Below are positions 16,930 to 27,147 of a stretch of DNA of 40,414 bases, piece after piece. Made by a program: the position numbers and the translations under genes. Positions within the stretch are counted from its first letter, which is position 1; each line of letters starts with the position of its first letter. The notes under the pieces were generated by a model. That model was given only the letters and a program-made list of their open reading frames with translations. It had not been told where the DNA came from and did not search any database. Source of the stretch: Methylobacterium iners (GTDB lineage: Bacteria; Pseudomonadota; Alphaproteobacteria; Rhizobiales; Beijerinckiaceae); NCBI RefSeq assembly GCF_022179305.1, contig NZ_BPQP01000042.1, positions 1-40,414 on the forward strand. Direction: 5' to 3'.

Positions 16930-17278
16930 GGCGTGATCCTTTGCGTTGATGATGGTGCCGAGTAAACGACGAAGGCCGCCCGAAACGGACGGCCCAACCG
17001 ACCCCGACTGCGCCCGTGCCTCCAAGGGTGTCTGGCGGGCGCGGGGAGCCTATAGCCGCAAGAGGCCCCGAGCGCAACGTCGCGGGCGCCGTGCACGGCA
17101 CCCAGAACATGGCGGGCGACGGTCCCGCCGTGAGGTCGACCGCAATTCCTGAAGTCGAGGTGAGGTCAGGGAAACCATGCTCCCCGCATGGCCGCGATGT
17201 CCCGCGATTTCGGGCACGGCGCTGACCCTTTGTTCAGGGAGTCGGCCGACCGTCCGCGCAGACGAGCGAGCGGATGCC
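16930..17278. other. Divergent promoter region between rplY and the aspartic protease gene
   Basis: The region lies between two divergent genes. It contains the rplY promoter (17049-17077) and a leader of about 115 bases. Short frames seen here have no similarity. I see no tRNA or repeat. The plus-strand promoter for the protease gene was not located with confidence. Confidence 0.5.
17049..17077 (-). promoter_or_regulatory. Candidate housekeeping promoter of rplY
   Basis: Read on the minus strand: -35 box TTGCGC (17077-17072), a 17-base spacer, and -10 box TATAGG (17054-17049). The boxes and spacing fit alphaproteobacterial housekeeping promoters. It would start transcription about 115 bases upstream of the rplY ATG. 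Confidence 0.5.
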
Positions 17279-17806
17279 ATGACGCGACCGATTTTCTGGG
17301 CCCTGGGCGTGACGGCCTGCGCCGCCGTGTGGGGCGTCGGCCTCGCGGAGCGGTTCGACCGGCCGCGCTCGCAACCGGCGCCGATCACGGCGGCTGCCCT
17401 GCAGGTGCAGGCGGCCTCCGCGCCCGAGACGTCGTCCAATGCCCTGATCCTTCATGCCGACGCGAAGGGGCAGTTCTCCACGCAGGCGACCGTCGATGGC
17501 ATGCCCCTGCGCATGCTGGTCGATACCGGCGCCACCCATTGCGCCTTCTCGGAGGAGGATGCGGAGCGGGTCGGTATCCGGGTCTACGAGCGGGACTTCA
17601 CCCGCAAGATCCAGACGGCGAACGGCACTGTGGCCGCCGCCTACGTCCGCATCCCGATGATCCGGGTCGGCGCCATCAGCGTCAGGGACGTGGAGGCCGT
17701 CGTGGTCCCGCGCGGGCGCCTGTCGACCAGCCTGCTCGGCATGTCCTTCCTGCGCCGGCTCAGCGACGTGAACATGAATAAGGGCCGCCTCACCCTGCGC
17801 GGGTGA
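17279..17806 (+). CDS. Single-domain retropepsin-like aspartic protease (clan AA, TIGR02281 type)
   Basis: The 175-residue protein has an N-terminal hydrophobic helix (~4-22) that should act as a membrane anchor or uncleaved signal, a short linker, then a retroviral-type aspartic protease domain. The catalytic triad is D82-T83-G84 within LVDTGATHCAFS. The second conserved region is LLGMSFLRRL near residue 155, followed by the closing strand LTLRG. Such proteins dimerise to form the active site. The family is widespread in alphaproteobacteria; physiological substrates are mostly unknown. I choose the ATG at 17279 because the frame upstream lacks a signal-like sequence. It lies 92 bases before the phosphomannomutase gene on the same strand. 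Confidence 0.82.
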   Translation: MTRPIFWALGVTACAAVWGVGLAERFDRPRSQPAPITAAALQVQAASAPETSSNALILHADAKGQFSTQATVDGMPLRMLVDTGATHCAFSEEDAERVGIRVYERDFTRKIQTANGTVAAAYVRIPMIRVGAISVRDVEAVVVPRGRLSTSLLGMSFLRRLSDVNMNKGRLTLRG

Positions 17807-17898
17807 GCGCTCCCCGCGGAGGGGCTGCGGCCTTTCCCTCAAGGGTCCGTTCCGGTAAGTCGCGGTGACGCCTCGACCTCTCGTGACAAAGGCCCGCG

Positions 17899-19401
17899 AT
17901 GTTCCCCAAGCCGCACGCTTCGCTCACGCCCAACACCTTCGAGTTCGAGCAACTCCCCCTGGTGAAGCCGACGGGCTTCCGGGAATACGACGCCCGCTGG
18001 CTGTTCCCGAAGGAGATCAACCTGATGGGCGTGCAGGCGCTGGGGCTCGGCATCGGCACGCTCGTGCACGAGATGGGCGTGCGGCCTGACATCGTGACCG
18101 GCCACGATTTCCGCGGCTATTCCTCCTCGATCAAGCTCGCGCTGATCGCTGGCATGCAGGCGGCGGGCCTCCGGGTGAAGGATGTCGGCCTCGCGCTCTC
18201 GCCGATGGCCTATTTCGGCCAGTTCGCCCTCGATTGCCCCTGCGTGGCGATGGTCACGGCCTCGCACAACGACAACGGCTGGACCGGCGTGAAGATGGGC
18301 GCCAACCGGCCCATGACCTTCGGCCCCGCCGAGATGGGGCGCCTGAAGGAGATCGTGCTCGGCGGCACCTATCAGTACCGGGACGGCGGCTCCTACGAGT
18401 TCGTCGAGGGCTTCGCCGAGACCTACCTCGCCGACCTCAAGGCCCGGGCCAAGCCGATCACGCGCAAGCTCAAGGTGGTGGCCGCCTGCGGCAACGGCAC
18501 CGCCGGCGCCTTTGCCCCGCGGCTGCTCGAGGCGATCGGCTGCGAAGTGATTCCGCTCGATGTCGAGCCCGACTACACCTTCCCCCGCTACAACCCGAAC
18601 CCTGAAGACCTGGAGATGCTCCACGCCATCGCCGCGAAGGTGCGGGAGACGGGCGCCGATGTGGGCCTCGGCTTCGATGGCGACGGCGACCGCTGCGGCG
18701 TCGTCGACAACGAGGGCGAGGAGATCTTCGCCGACAAGATCGGCGTGATGCTAGCCCGCGACCTCTCCAAGCTCCACCCCGGCGCGACCTTCGTCGTCGA
18801 CGTGAAGTCGACCGGCCTCTACAAGACCGACCCCGAGCTCCAGGCGCAGGCCGTGAAGGCGGATTACTGGAAGACGGGTCACTCCTACATCAAGCGTCGG
18901 GTGAACGAGCTCGGCGCGCTGGCGGGCTTCGAGAAGTCCGGGCACTTCTTCTTCAACGAGCCGATCGGGCGGGGCTACGACGACGGCCTGCTGACGGCCA
19001 TCGCCGTGATCGAGATGCTCGACCGCAATCCCAGCGCCTCCATGGCCGACCTCTATCGTGCCCTGCCCAAGACCTGGGGCTCGCCCACCATGTCGCCCCA
19101 TTGCGACGACGAGGTGAAGTACGGGATCGTCGAGAAGGTGACCGAGCGCTTCACGCGCATGAAGGAGGCCGGCGAGACCATCGGCGGCGCCGCGATCACC
19201 GACCTCGTCACCGTCAACGGCGTGCGCGTCTCGACGGAGGACGGCACCTGGGGTCTGGTGCGCGCTTCGTCCAACAAGCCCGAACTCGTCGTTGTCATCG
19301 AGAGCCCGGTCTCCGACGCGCGGCTGCGCGAGATGTTCAAGGCCGTCGACACAGTCCTGCGCGAGAACCCGGAAGTCGGGGTCTACAACCAGACGATCTG
19401 A
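17899..19401 (+). CDS. Phosphomannomutase/phosphoglucomutase
   Basis: This 500-residue member of the alpha-D-phosphohexomutase family interconverts hexose 1- and 6-phosphates (mannose or glucose) for nucleotide-sugar and polysaccharide synthesis. The phosphoserine loop is TASHNDNGW, with catalytic S122. The magnesium loop is DGDGDR, with D260, D262 and D264. The sugar-specificity segment contains EKSGHFFFNEPIGRGYDDGL, and the C-terminal phosphate-binding loop reads RASSNKPELVV. The EKSGH motif and the length fit the bifunctional PMM/PGM (AlgC/ManB) group better than GlmM. AAAGG lies before the ATG. It converges on murD with a 46-base gap. Confidence 0.92.
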   Translation: MFPKPHASLTPNTFEFEQLPLVKPTGFREYDARWLFPKEINLMGVQALGLGIGTLVHEMGVRPDIVTGHDFRGYSSSIKLALIAGMQAAGLRVKDVGLALSPMAYFGQFALDCPCVAMVTASHNDNGWTGVKMGANRPMTFGPAEMGRLKEIVLGGTYQYRDGGSYEFVEGFAETYLADLKARAKPITRKLKVVAACGNGTAGAFAPRLLEAIGCEVIPLDVEPDYTFPRYNPNPEDLEMLHAIAAKVRETGADVGLGFDGDGDRCGVVDNEGEEIFADKIGVMLARDLSKLHPGATFVVDVKSTGLYKTDPELQAQAVKADYWKTGHSYIKRRVNELGALAGFEKSGHFFFNEPIGRGYDDGLLTAIAVIEMLDRNPSASMADLYRALPKTWGSPTMSPHCDDEVKYGIVEKVTERFTRMKEAGETIGGAAITDLVTVNGVRVSTEDGTWGLVRASSNKPELVVVIESPVSDARLREMFKAVDTVLRENPEVGVYNQTI

Positions 19402-19447
19402 GGTACCGTCATGCCCGCCCGAGCGGCGTGCAACGCGCGTCGCCCGG

Positions 19448-20809
19448 TCAGGCGAGGGCGCGGACGTAATCCCGGAAACGGTTGCCCCGCTCCTCGAAGC
19501 TCTTGAACTGGTCGTACGAGGCGCAGGCCGGGGAGAGAAGCACCACGGGCTCAGGCGCATCCGAGGCCGCCGCGGCCTCGGCGGCGGCTTTCGTCGCAAC
19601 GTCCAGGGTACCGCAGCGGGTATAGGGCACTTTGCCCTCGAGCGTCGCGGCGAAGGCCTCCGTCGCGGCGCCGATCAGGTAGGCGTGGGCCACGCGGTCG
19701 AAGAGGGGCGAGAGCGGCGCGATGCCGCCCTCCTTCGCCTTACCGCCGAGGATCCAATGGATGTCGCGGAAAGCGGAGAGCGCTTTTTCCGTGGAATCGG
19801 CGTTCGTCGCCTTGGAATCGTTGACGAAGAGCACGCGGCCGCGATGCCCGAGGGGCTCCATGCGGTGCGGCAAGCCGGGGAAGGAGCGTAGACCCGCGTC
19901 GAGCGCCGGACCCGTCACCCCGAGTGCCCGGACCGTGGCAATGGCGATGGCGGCATTCTGCCAGTTATGTGCGCCCCGCAACGTGCCGATTCCGTCGAGA
20001 TCCGCCAGGCGCTCGTCGTTCGTTCCATACACCGCCGCAGCCCTAGCCGTCAGGGTGTCAGGAGCCGAGGACCCTTCGGCGACCTGAATGCGCACGAGCG
20101 CCCCCTTCCGACGCTCGGCAATGGCGCGGCTCGGCTCGTCGTCGATCCCGACGACCGCAAGATCTGCAGCTACGATCAGCCGCTCCTTGATCGCCGCGTA
20201 GTTCTCCATCGTCCCGTGTCGGTCGAGGTGATCCGGCGTGATGTTGAGGAGGACGCCGACGCTCGGATCGAGGGTGGGCGTCAGGTCGATCTGGAACGAG
20301 GACATCTCGATCACGTGGACGCGGTTCGCAGCCGGTGGGGCCAGCGAGAGGATCGCCGTGCCGATATTGCCGCCCATCTGCACATCCCAGCCGGCATGGG
20401 CGAGGACGTGAGCGATCAGGGCCGTCGTGGTCGACTTGCCGTTGGTGCCGGTGATGGCGATGAAGGGAGATCCCTGCGCAACGGCGCGACGCTCGCGACA
20501 GAACAGCTCGATGTCGCCGATGATCTCGATGCCGGCGCGCTTCGCGAGGGCAACGGTCCAATGCGGTTCGGGATGGGTGAGCGGTACGCCCGGCGACAGG
20601 ATGAGCGCCGAAAAGGCCGACCAATCCGCATCGCGCAGATCGCCGGTCACAACGCCCTGAGCTTGCGCCCGCGCCATGCTCTCCGGGCTGTCGTCACAGG
20701 CGACGACGCGGGCGCCGCCCGCCTGCAGCGCCAGGGCCGTGGCAAGCCCGGAGCCGCCCAGCCCGAACAGGGCGACGGTGCGGCCCGCGAAGGTGATGAC
20801 GGGCGTCAT
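19448..20809 (-). CDS. murD: UDP-MurNAc-L-alanine:D-glutamate ligase MurD
   Basis: MurD adds D-glutamate to UDP-N-acetylmuramoyl-L-alanine in the cytoplasm, an ATP-dependent step of peptidoglycan precursor synthesis. The 453-residue protein has an N-terminal Rossmann-like UDP-binding domain ([11 protein letters not shown], 16-26), the ATP loop [11 protein letters not shown] (119-129), the central-domain [15 protein letters not shown] segment and a C-terminal ligase domain with [15 protein letters not shown] and [17 protein letters not shown]. It begins 4 bases after the mraY stop, so it is probably the last gene of the rsmH-to-murD operon. The ftsW gene that usually follows murD is absent. 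Confidence 0.96.
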   Translation of the reverse strand: MTPVITFAGRTVALFGLGGSGLATALALQAGGARVVACDDSPESMARAQAQGVVTGDLRDADWSAFSALILSPGVPLTHPEPHWTVALAKRAGIEIIGDIELFCRERRAVAQGSPFIAITGTNGKSTTTALIAHVLAHAGWDVQMGGNIGTAILSLAPPAANRVHVIEMSSFQIDLTPTLDPSVGVLLNITPDHLDRHGTMENYAAIKERLIVAADLAVVGIDDEPSRAIAERRKGALVRIQVAEGSSAPDTLTARAAAVYGTNDERLADLDGIGTLRGAHNWQNAAIAIATVRALGVTGPALDAGLRSFPGLPHRMEPLGHRGRVLFVNDSKATNADSTEKALSAFRDIHWILGGKAKEGGIAPLSPLFDRVAHAYLIGAATEAFAATLEGKVPYTRCGTLDVATKAAAEAAAASDAPEPVVLLSPACASYDQFKSFEERGNRFRDYVRALA

Positions 20810-20813
20810 GGCA

Positions 20814-21899
20814 CTAGCGCAGCTTCAGGGTCGCGAGCCCGGCGAGCGCCAGGATGAAGGCGATGATCCAGAACCGGATCACGACCTGCGGCTCCTTCCA
20901 GCCCTTCTGCTCGAAATGGTGATGGATCGGCGCCATTCGGAAGACGCGCTTGCCCGTCAGCTTGAAGGAGGCGACCTGGATGATCACCGACATCATCTCC
21001 AGCACGAACAGCCCGCCGACGATGGCGAGCACGATCTCGTGCTTCGTCGCCACCGCGATGGTGCCGAGGAGACCTCCGAGCGCCAGCGAGCCGGTGTCGC
21101 CCATGAAGATCTGGGCCGGCGGCGCATTGAACCAGAGGAAGCCGAGCCCCGCCCCGATCACCGCGCCGCAGACGACCGCGAGTTCGCCGGTGTCGCGGAC
21201 GTAGTTCACCTGGAGGTAGCCCGCCGTGAAGACGTTGCCGACGAGGTAGGCGATCACGCCGAAGGTGCCGCAGGCGATCATAACGGGGACGATGGCGAGC
21301 CCATCGAGGCCGTCGGTCATGTTCACGGCGTTGCCCGAGCCCACGATCACGAAGGCGGCGAACAGCACGTAGAACCAGCCGAGGTTCAGCAGCGCGTCCT
21401 TGAAGACGGGAAAGGCGAGCTGGTTCTGCAGCGCCGGCGGCGAGTAGACTGCAATCAGCGTGCAGGCCGCGATCGCGATGGCCGCCTCGAGGAGCAGGCG
21501 GAAGCGGCCGGAAAACCCCTTGTGCGACTGCTTCGTGACCTTGAGGTAGTCGTCGTAGAAGCCGATCGCCCCGAAGCCCAGCGTCACGGTGAGCACGATC
21601 CAGACGTAGTGGTTGCGCGGGTTGGCCCAGAGCAAGATCGCAACGATGGCGCCGGCCAGGATCATCAGCCCGCCCATGGTCGGCGTTCCGCGCTTGGTGA
21701 GCAGGTGGGTCTGCGGCCCGTCCTCGCGGATCGGCTGGCCCTTGCCCTGGCGCAGGCGCAGCAGCGAGATGATCCAGGGCCCGAACCAGAACACGAACAG
21801 GCCCGCCGTGAACAGCGCGCCGCCGGTCCGGAAAGTGATGTAGCGGAAGACGTTGAGGGGCGAGAGCGTCCCGCTCAGGTCCGACAGGAGATACAGCAT
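20814..21899 (-). CDS. mraY: Phospho-N-acetylmuramoyl-pentapeptide-transferase MraY
   Basis: MraY makes lipid I by moving phospho-MurNAc-pentapeptide onto undecaprenyl phosphate at the inner membrane. The 361-residue protein has about ten membrane helices. Conserved segments are [12 protein letters not shown], the aspartates of [34 protein letters not shown], and [13 protein letters not shown] with the histidine cluster. The start is the ATG at 21899; the frame continues 48 codons upstream, but that part is polar and unlike the family. It lies 70 bases after murF and 4 bases before murD. Confidence 0.96.
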   Translation of the reverse strand: MLYLLSDLSGTLSPLNVFRYITFRTGGALFTAGLFVFWFGPWIISLLRLRQGKGQPIREDGPQTHLLTKRGTPTMGGLMILAGAIVAILLWANPRNHYVWIVLTVTLGFGAIGFYDDYLKVTKQSHKGFSGRFRLLLEAAIAIAACTLIAVYSPPALQNQLAFPVFKDALLNLGWFYVLFAAFVIVGSGNAVNMTDGLDGLAIVPVMIACGTFGVIAYLVGNVFTAGYLQVNYVRDTGELAVVCGAVIGAGLGFLWFNAPPAQIFMGDTGSLALGGLLGTIAVATKHEIVLAIVGGLFVLEMMSVIIQVASFKLTGKRVFRMAPIHHHFEQKGWKEPQVVIRFWIIAFILALAGLATLKLR

Positions 21900-21969
21900 C
21901 GGGACTCGATCGCGGTGAGTTTCAGGAGGATGGCTCGGGTCCGGAAGGCCGCGGGCCTCGGCCCCTGGA

Positions 21970-23445
21970 TCAGGGAGCCGCCGCCTTCGACGACTCGCGC
22001 CCGCTTTCCGGGCTCGCGTAGCGGGCTTTGAGGGCTTCGACAATCCGGCCCATGCGGATGCTGTTCGAGCCCTTCACCATGACGGCGTCGCTCGGGCGCA
22101 GGGCGCCGAGCACAGGATCGACGAGGTCGGCCGAATTCAGGGCCGCGATGCCGCGGCGGCTGAGCGGCAGCGCTTCGAACAGGTGCCCCATCAGCGGCCC
22201 TGCCGTGAAGACGAGGTCGATCCCGCTCGCCTCGACCGCCTGTGCGAGGTCGCGATGATGCTCCTCCGCCGAGCCACCGAGCTCCAGCATGTCGCCGAGC
22301 ACGGCGATGCGGCGGCCGCGGGAACCGATGTCGAGGGAAGCAAGGGTCGCCAGCGCCGCCCGGATCGAGGCCGGGTTGGCATTGTAGCTCTCGTCGACCA
22401 GCACGGCCTCGCCGTCGCCGACGGACAGCATGGTGCGCTCACCGCGCCCGACCGGAGGCTTCAGACCCGCAAGAGAGAGCGCGGCGCGGGCGAGGTCGGC
22501 GCCGAGCGCGTGAACGACGGCCATGACGCCAAGTGAGTTCATGGCAACGTGCCGGCCCGGGGTGCCGAGCTGGTAGGTGACGGGAATCCCCATGACCGTC
22601 GCGTCGATGATGGATAGGTCCGGACGCAGGACGATGCGCAGCGCGCGCACATCCGCTTCCGGATGCTCGCCGAAGCTGATCACGCGACCCGCCCGCGAGG
22701 CCAGGGCGTGGGCGAGCAGGCGCGAGAAATTCGGGTTGTCCCGGTTGACGATGGCGACGCCGCAGGGCTCGAGCCCGAAGAAGATCTCGCCCTTGGCGTC
22801 GGTGATGGCGGAGAGGGAGCGGAAATGCTCGATATGGACGGGCTCGACCGTCGTGATCAGCGCAATGTCGGGCCGAACCATGCGGGTCAGCGGCACGATC
22901 TCGCCGCCGTGGTTCATGCCGATCTCGAAGACGCCGAAGCGGCTCGCGGCCGGCATCCGCGTCAGGGTCAGCGGCACGCCCCAATGGTTGTTGTAGGAGG
23001 CGAGCGAGGCGTGCGTCGGCCCCTGCGCCGCGAGCACGTGGCGCAGGGCCTCCTTCGTGCCGGTCTTGCCGACGGAACCCGTCACCGCGACGATGGCCGC
23101 GCCGGTTCTCTCGCGGGCGGCCTGCCCGAGCCGACGCATGGCGCCCAGGACGGGATCGTCGGCTCCGGCAGGGACCGCCAGGACGCCGCCCGCGCCTGCG
23201 AACTCCCCGGCCCGCGCCGCCTCGACGACGGCCGCGCCGGCGCCGCGAGACAGCGCGTCACGGACGAAGTCGTGACCGTCGCGGGCCTCGCCGCGGATGG
23301 CGAAGAACAGGTCGCCTGGCTGCAGCGTCCGCGTGTCGATCGAGGCGCCGGTGATGGGTTTCAGGATGCCGTGCAGGGTGCCGCCGGTCGCGGCGATCAG
23401 GGCATCGGGCGTCCAGAGGGGAGCTTCAGCCAGGGGGGTGGTCAT
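21970..23445 (-). CDS. murF: UDP-MurNAc-tripeptide:D-Ala-D-Ala ligase MurF
   Basis: MurF adds D-alanyl-D-alanine to complete the cytoplasmic UDP-MurNAc-pentapeptide. The 491-residue protein has an N-terminal domain (~25-110, with [17 protein letters not shown]), the ATP loop [14 protein letters not shown] (121-134), [10 protein letters not shown] in the central domain, and a C-terminal ligase domain with [16 protein letters not shown] and VLGDMLELG. The start codon overlaps the murE stop by 4 bases, a sign of translational coupling. A 70-base gap separates it from mraY. Confidence 0.96.
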   Translation of the reverse strand: MTTPLAEAPLWTPDALIAATGGTLHGILKPITGASIDTRTLQPGDLFFAIRGEARDGHDFVRDALSRGAGAAVVEAARAGEFAGAGGVLAVPAGADDPVLGAMRRLGQAARERTGAAIVAVTGSVGKTGTKEALRHVLAAQGPTHASLASYNNHWGVPLTLTRMPAASRFGVFEIGMNHGGEIVPLTRMVRPDIALITTVEPVHIEHFRSLSAITDAKGEIFFGLEPCGVAIVNRDNPNFSRLLAHALASRAGRVISFGEHPEADVRALRIVLRPDLSIIDATVMGIPVTYQLGTPGRHVAMNSLGVMAVVHALGADLARAALSLAGLKPPVGRGERTMLSVGDGEAVLVDESYNANPASIRAALATLASLDIGSRGRRIAVLGDMLELGGSAEEHHRDLAQAVEASGIDLVFTAGPLMGHLFEALPLSRRGIAALNSADLVDPVLGALRPSDAVMVKGSNSIRMGRIVEALKARYASPESGRESSKAAAP

Positions 23446-24914
23446 GTCTGCCGCTCCGCGATCGCCGCCCGGACCGCATCGTGATCCGAGAAAGGCAGCA
23501 CGCTTGTCCCGACGATCTGGCCGGTTTCGTGGCCCTTGCCGGCCACGACGAGCACGTCGCCGGGCGCGAGGCCTCGCACGGCTGTTCGAATCGCGTCGGC
23601 GCGATCACCGATCTCGCGGGCGCCGGGCGCCGCGGCGAGGATCGCGGCGCGGATGGCGGCAGGGTCCTCGGTCCGCGGATTGTCGTCCGTGACGATGACC
23701 AGATCGGCCTTCTCGGCGGCGATGGCACCCATGATCGGCCGCTTGCCGCGGTCGCGGTCGCCGCCGCAGCCGAAGACGCAGGTCAGGCGGCCGGTGGCGA
23801 AGGGCCGGAGAGCGGTGAGCACGCTGTCGAGCGCCTCGGGCTTGTGGGCGTAATCCACGAGACAGAGGGCGCCGTTGACCTCGCCGACCCGCTCCATGCG
23901 GCCGGGCACGCCCGTGAGATGTTCGAGGGCCGAGAGGATCGGCGCCGTCGCACTCGTGCCGGTCGCCGCCATCACGAGGCCGGCGGCGACCAGGGCGTTC
24001 TCGACCTGAAAGGCGCCGACGAGGGGCAGGCGCACGAGGTGCCGTGTCTCGCCTCCCCTCCCCGCAGCGATCGTCAGGACCTGTGAGAAGCCTTCGGTGC
24101 GCGCATCGAGGAGCGTCAGGTCCGTTCCGGCGCGGCCCGTGGTCATCACCTCGTGGCCCGCCCGACGCGCCGCCTCCGTGACGCGATCGGCATAGGCGCC
24201 GTCCGCGTTGACCACCGCCGGGGCGCCCGCAGGCAGCAGCTCGGTGAAGAGGCGAAGCTTGGCTTCGAGGTAGGCCTCGATGGTCGGATGGTAGTCGAGA
24301 TGGTCGCGGCCGAGATTGGTGAAACCGGCCGCCTTGATCCGGACCCCGTCGAGCCGGCGCTGCTCGATGCCGTGGGAGGAGGCCTCCATGGCAAGATCGG
24401 TGATGCCCTCCTCGACCAGCCTCGCCAGCGTCTGGTGGAGCGTCACAGGGTCGGGCGTGGTCAGCGAGCCGTAGGCCGTGCCCTTGGCGGTGACGATGCC
24501 CACCGTCCCGAGGCTGGCGGATTCCCGTCCTAGCCGCTGCAGGATCTGGCGGACGAAATCGGCGACCGAGCTTTTTCCGCTCGTGCCGGTCACGGCCAGG
24601 ATGGTGTCGGGTTGGCGCCCGCAGAACCGGGCCGCCACGAGGGCGAGCGCCCGGCGGGCATCGGCCACGGCCACCCAGACGGCGTCCGGTGCAAGATCCG
24701 CCGGCCGCTCGCCCTCGCCGACGATTGCCGCGGCGCCGGCCTCGAAGGCCTTGTTCGCGAAGGTCCGGCCGTCGACGACGGTGCCCGGCACGGCGACGAA
24801 GACGCCGCCGGAGACGACACGGCGGCTGTCCGCCGTGATGCCATGGACGCGACGGTTCGAGGCCGGGGTCTTTGCCGCCTCGGGCAGCAGATCGCCGAGC
24901 GTCGGCTCGGTCAT
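23442..24914 (-). CDS. murE: UDP-MurNAc-L-Ala-D-Glu:meso-diaminopimelate ligase MurE
   Basis: MurE adds the third residue of the stem peptide. The 490-residue protein has the N-terminal SRRV domain (ADSRRVVSGGVFVAVPG), the ATP loop VTGTSGKSSVADF (108-120), the SSHGIEQRRLDG segment and a C-terminal ligase domain with VDYAHKPEAL. The substrate-specificity motif DDNPRTEDP (near residue 410) has the DNPR signature of enzymes that use meso-diaminopimelate rather than lysine, as expected in a Gram-negative. It overlaps ftsI upstream and murF downstream by 4 bases each. Confidence 0.96.
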   Translation of the reverse strand: MTEPTLGDLLPEAAKTPASNRRVHGITADSRRVVSGGVFVAVPGTVVDGRTFANKAFEAGAAAIVGEGERPADLAPDAVWVAVADARRALALVAARFCGRQPDTILAVTGTSGKSSVADFVRQILQRLGRESASLGTVGIVTAKGTAYGSLTTPDPVTLHQTLARLVEEGITDLAMEASSHGIEQRRLDGVRIKAAGFTNLGRDHLDYHPTIEAYLEAKLRLFTELLPAGAPAVVNADGAYADRVTEAARRAGHEVMTTGRAGTDLTLLDARTEGFSQVLTIAAGRGGETRHLVRLPLVGAFQVENALVAAGLVMAATGTSATAPILSALEHLTGVPGRMERVGEVNGALCLVDYAHKPEALDSVLTALRPFATGRLTCVFGCGGDRDRGKRPIMGAIAAEKADLVIVTDDNPRTEDPAAIRAAILAAAPGAREIGDRADAIRTAVRGLAPGDVLVVAGKGHETGQIVGTSVLPFSDHDAVRAAIAERQT

Positions 24915-26704
24915 CGCCCGTCGACCTGCGTCGCGTGGTAGGCGCCGAGCTTCACCATCAGCGGGAAGGGCTTCACCGGCGGCTCGAATTGCGGGGGCAG
25001 GCCGAGGACGGGGGCGACGCGCTCGATCACGCGTCCCGTGACCACACCCGAGTTCCAGGCGGCGGTGGCGTAGCCGCCCGTCTCGGGCAGGCCCTGCGGC
25101 TCGTCCATGAGCGTCACGAAGAGATATCTCGGCTTGTCCATGGGTGCCGCCGCCATGAAGGTCGTGAACAGGCGGTTCTTCACGTAGCGCCCGTTGATCA
25201 CCTTTTCCGCCGTGCCGGTCTTGCCGCCGATGTAATAGAGGGGCACCGAAGCCTTGCGCGCGGAGCCTTCCGTGGCGTTGAGGCGCATGATGAAGCGCAT
25301 CGCCTCGCTGGTCTGCGGCTGCAGGACCCGCACCGCCTTTGCGCGCGCCGTCGCCTCGTCGGTCTTCAGGAAGGTCGGGGTAATGAGTTCGCCGCCATTC
25401 ACGATGGCGCCGACGGCCGCGGAAGCCTGGAGGGGCGCCACCGCGAGGCCGTGACCGAAGGCGATGGTGATCGTGTTGATCTCGGTCCAGCGCCCCGGGA
25501 CGATCGGCTCGGCGCTCTCCGGCAGCTCGGTCCGCATTCGGTCGAGGAGGCCCATCTTCTTCAGGAAGGCCTTGTGCCCGGGCACGCCGACGCCCAGCGC
25601 CATCTTGGCCGAACCGATGTTCGAGGAATGCGTGAACACCTCCGGCATCGTGATGACACGGTTGGTGCCGTGATACTCGTGGATCTTCTGGCGGCCCCAG
25701 CTCAGCACGCCGCCACGGGTGTCGAAGGTCGAGTTGACGTTGTACTTGCCGGAATCGAGCGCCATCGCCAGCGTCATCGCCTTGAAGGTCGAGCCCATCT
25801 CGTAGACGCCGACATTCATCCGGTTGATCCGGTCGGGCAGCTGAGCGTCCGCGGGCTCGTTCGGATCGAAGTCCGGCAGGGAGGCGAGCGCGATCACCTC
25901 GCCCGTGTTCACGTCGAGGATGAGGCCCGCGGCGGCTTTGGCCTTGAAGTGGCCGACGCCCCAGGCGAGCTCGTCGCGCAGCGCGTGTTGCGCCCGCAGG
26001 TCGAGGGAGAGCTGGACGGGCTTCAGGTCGGTCTGCTTCGAGACGAAGCCGAGGCTGTTGAGGTCCTTCAGGCCGCGCGAGTCGATGTACTTCTCGATGC
26101 CGGCAATGCCGGCATTGTCGAGGTTCGTCACCCCGAGGATGTGGGCGGCCGCAACCCCGTTCGGGTAGACGCGCTTGTGGTCTGGCAGGAACCCGACGCC
26201 GGGGATGCCGAGCCTGTGGACTTCCGCCTGCTGCTTCGGGGTGATCTCGCGCTTGACCCAGACGAAGCCCTTCTTGGTCGAGAGCTTGGCGCGCAGCTCC
26301 GTGGCGTTCACCTCGGGCAGGACGGCGGTGAGGAGCTCGACCGCCTCGTCCTTGTCGTAGATGTTCTTGGGCTCGGCGAAGACCGAGACCGTGCGGATGT
26401 CGGTCGCCAGGATCTCGCCGTTGCGATCGACGATGTCGGGCCGGAAGGCGGTATTGGCCGAGGCCGCCACCCGCTGCTCGGAACCGTCGCGGACGGGAAA
26501 GGCCGCCATCGTGACGAGCCGCACGCCGATCGTAGCGAAGACGGCGGCGAAGCCGAGCCCGACGAGGCCGACGCGGGCATGGCTGCGCTCGATCGCGAGA
26601 CGGAACATCGCGCGGAACGTGTCGAGGAATGGCCGCGCCGGCTCTGCGACGACGGTCTCCGCGTCCGGATCCTGCACGGTTTCAGTGGAAGCGCCTTCGG
26701 ACAC
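24911..26704 (-). CDS. ftsI: Division-specific peptidoglycan transpeptidase FtsI (PBP3)
   Basis: FtsI crosslinks septal peptidoglycan in the divisome. I choose the GTG at 26704: it lies 5 bases after the ftsL stop, and GAGG is 8-11 bases upstream, within the end of ftsL. This gives 597 residues. A cytoplasmic tail of about 42 residues precedes one membrane helix (~45-66), then a pedestal domain starting with RPDIVDRNGEILATD, and the transpeptidase domain with the nucleophile S305 in GSTFK, S360-S-N362 and the KTG motif at 495-497 (GGKTGTAEK). The open frame extends 94 codons further upstream, but that part is only the opposite reading of ftsL. The stop overlaps the murE start by 4 bases. Confidence 0.95.
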   Translation of the reverse strand: MSEGASTETVQDPDAETVVAEPARPFLDTFRAMFRLAIERSHARVGLVGLGFAAVFATIGVRLVTMAAFPVRDGSEQRVAASANTAFRPDIVDRNGEILATDIRTVSVFAEPKNIYDKDEAVELLTAVLPEVNATELRAKLSTKKGFVWVKREITPKQQAEVHRLGIPGVGFLPDHKRVYPNGVAAAHILGVTNLDNAGIAGIEKYIDSRGLKDLNSLGFVSKQTDLKPVQLSLDLRAQHALRDELAWGVGHFKAKAAAGLILDVNTGEVIALASLPDFDPNEPADAQLPDRINRMNVGVYEMGSTFKAMTLAMALDSGKYNVNSTFDTRGGVLSWGRQKIHEYHGTNRVITMPEVFTHSSNIGSAKMALGVGVPGHKAFLKKMGLLDRMRTELPESAEPIVPGRWTEINTITIAFGHGLAVAPLQASAAVGAIVNGGELITPTFLKTDEATARAKAVRVLQPQTSEAMRFIMRLNATEGSARKASVPLYYIGGKTGTAEKVINGRYVKNRLFTTFMAAAPMDKPRYLFVTLMDEPQGLPETGGYATAAWNSGVVTGRVIERVAPVLGLPPQFEPPVKPFPLMVKLGAYHATQVDGR

Positions 26705-26709
26705 GGGGA

Positions 26710-27147
26710 CTACCTCGAAGCCGTGGTCGGTGTTTTGGTGGGCGTGGTCGTCGTGCGCGTCGGCGTCGTGCGAACCAAGGTCGAGCCCGTGGTGCGCGGC
26801 TCGCCAATGGCCGGCTTCTCCTTGGGCGTCGCCGTGGCCGCGAGCAGGCGGCCGATCTCGTCGCCGCGGTTGGCTCGCGGCGGCAGGTCGGCGAGCCGCG
26901 CGAGATGGGTCGTGCCGATCGGCTCCAGGGCGAGGTGGCGCTCGACGGCAGCCTGAAGCCGGTCGGGCCGGGTCAGGAGCTGCCATTCCGCGCGCAGGAC
27001 GGCGATCGCCTGCCGCTCCTTGTGAAGCTGCGACTTCGCCTTGGAGACCTGACCAGCCTGATAGAGCGTGTCGTATTTGATCGAGTAGGCGTAGGCCGCC
27101 GATCCAATCAGGCCGAGCACGGCGAGGACGTTGAGAAGGCGGATCAC
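26710..27147 (-). CDS. ftsL: Cell division protein FtsL
   Basis: FtsL is a small bitopic divisome protein that partners FtsB and FtsQ to activate septal wall synthesis. Recognition rests on position between rsmH and ftsI plus architecture, since the sequence is poorly conserved. Of the 145 residues, ~4-21 form a membrane helix ([20 protein letters not shown]), ~25-75 a predicted coiled coil with a [19 protein letters not shown] segment, and [19 protein letters not shown] follows. The last ~35 residues are a Thr- and Pro-rich low-complexity tail. Its start overlaps the rsmH stop by 4 bases. Confidence 0.88.
   Translation of the reverse strand: MIRLLNVLAVLGLIGSAAYAYSIKYDTLYQAGQVSKAKSQLHKERQAIAVLRAEWQLLTRPDRLQAAVERHLALEPIGTTHLARLADLPPRANRGDEIGRLLAATATPKEKPAIGEPRTTGSTLVRTTPTRTTTTPTKTPTTASR

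Noticed and set aside
24872-26956. 694-residue plus-strand frame opposite ftsI
   Set aside because: It is a shadow of ftsI, which has all transpeptidase motifs on the minus strand.
26705-26986. 94-codon upstream extension of ftsI
   Set aside because: It lies entirely within ftsL in another frame and has His/Ala/Arg-rich noise; the GTG at 26704 has a good ribosome-binding site.
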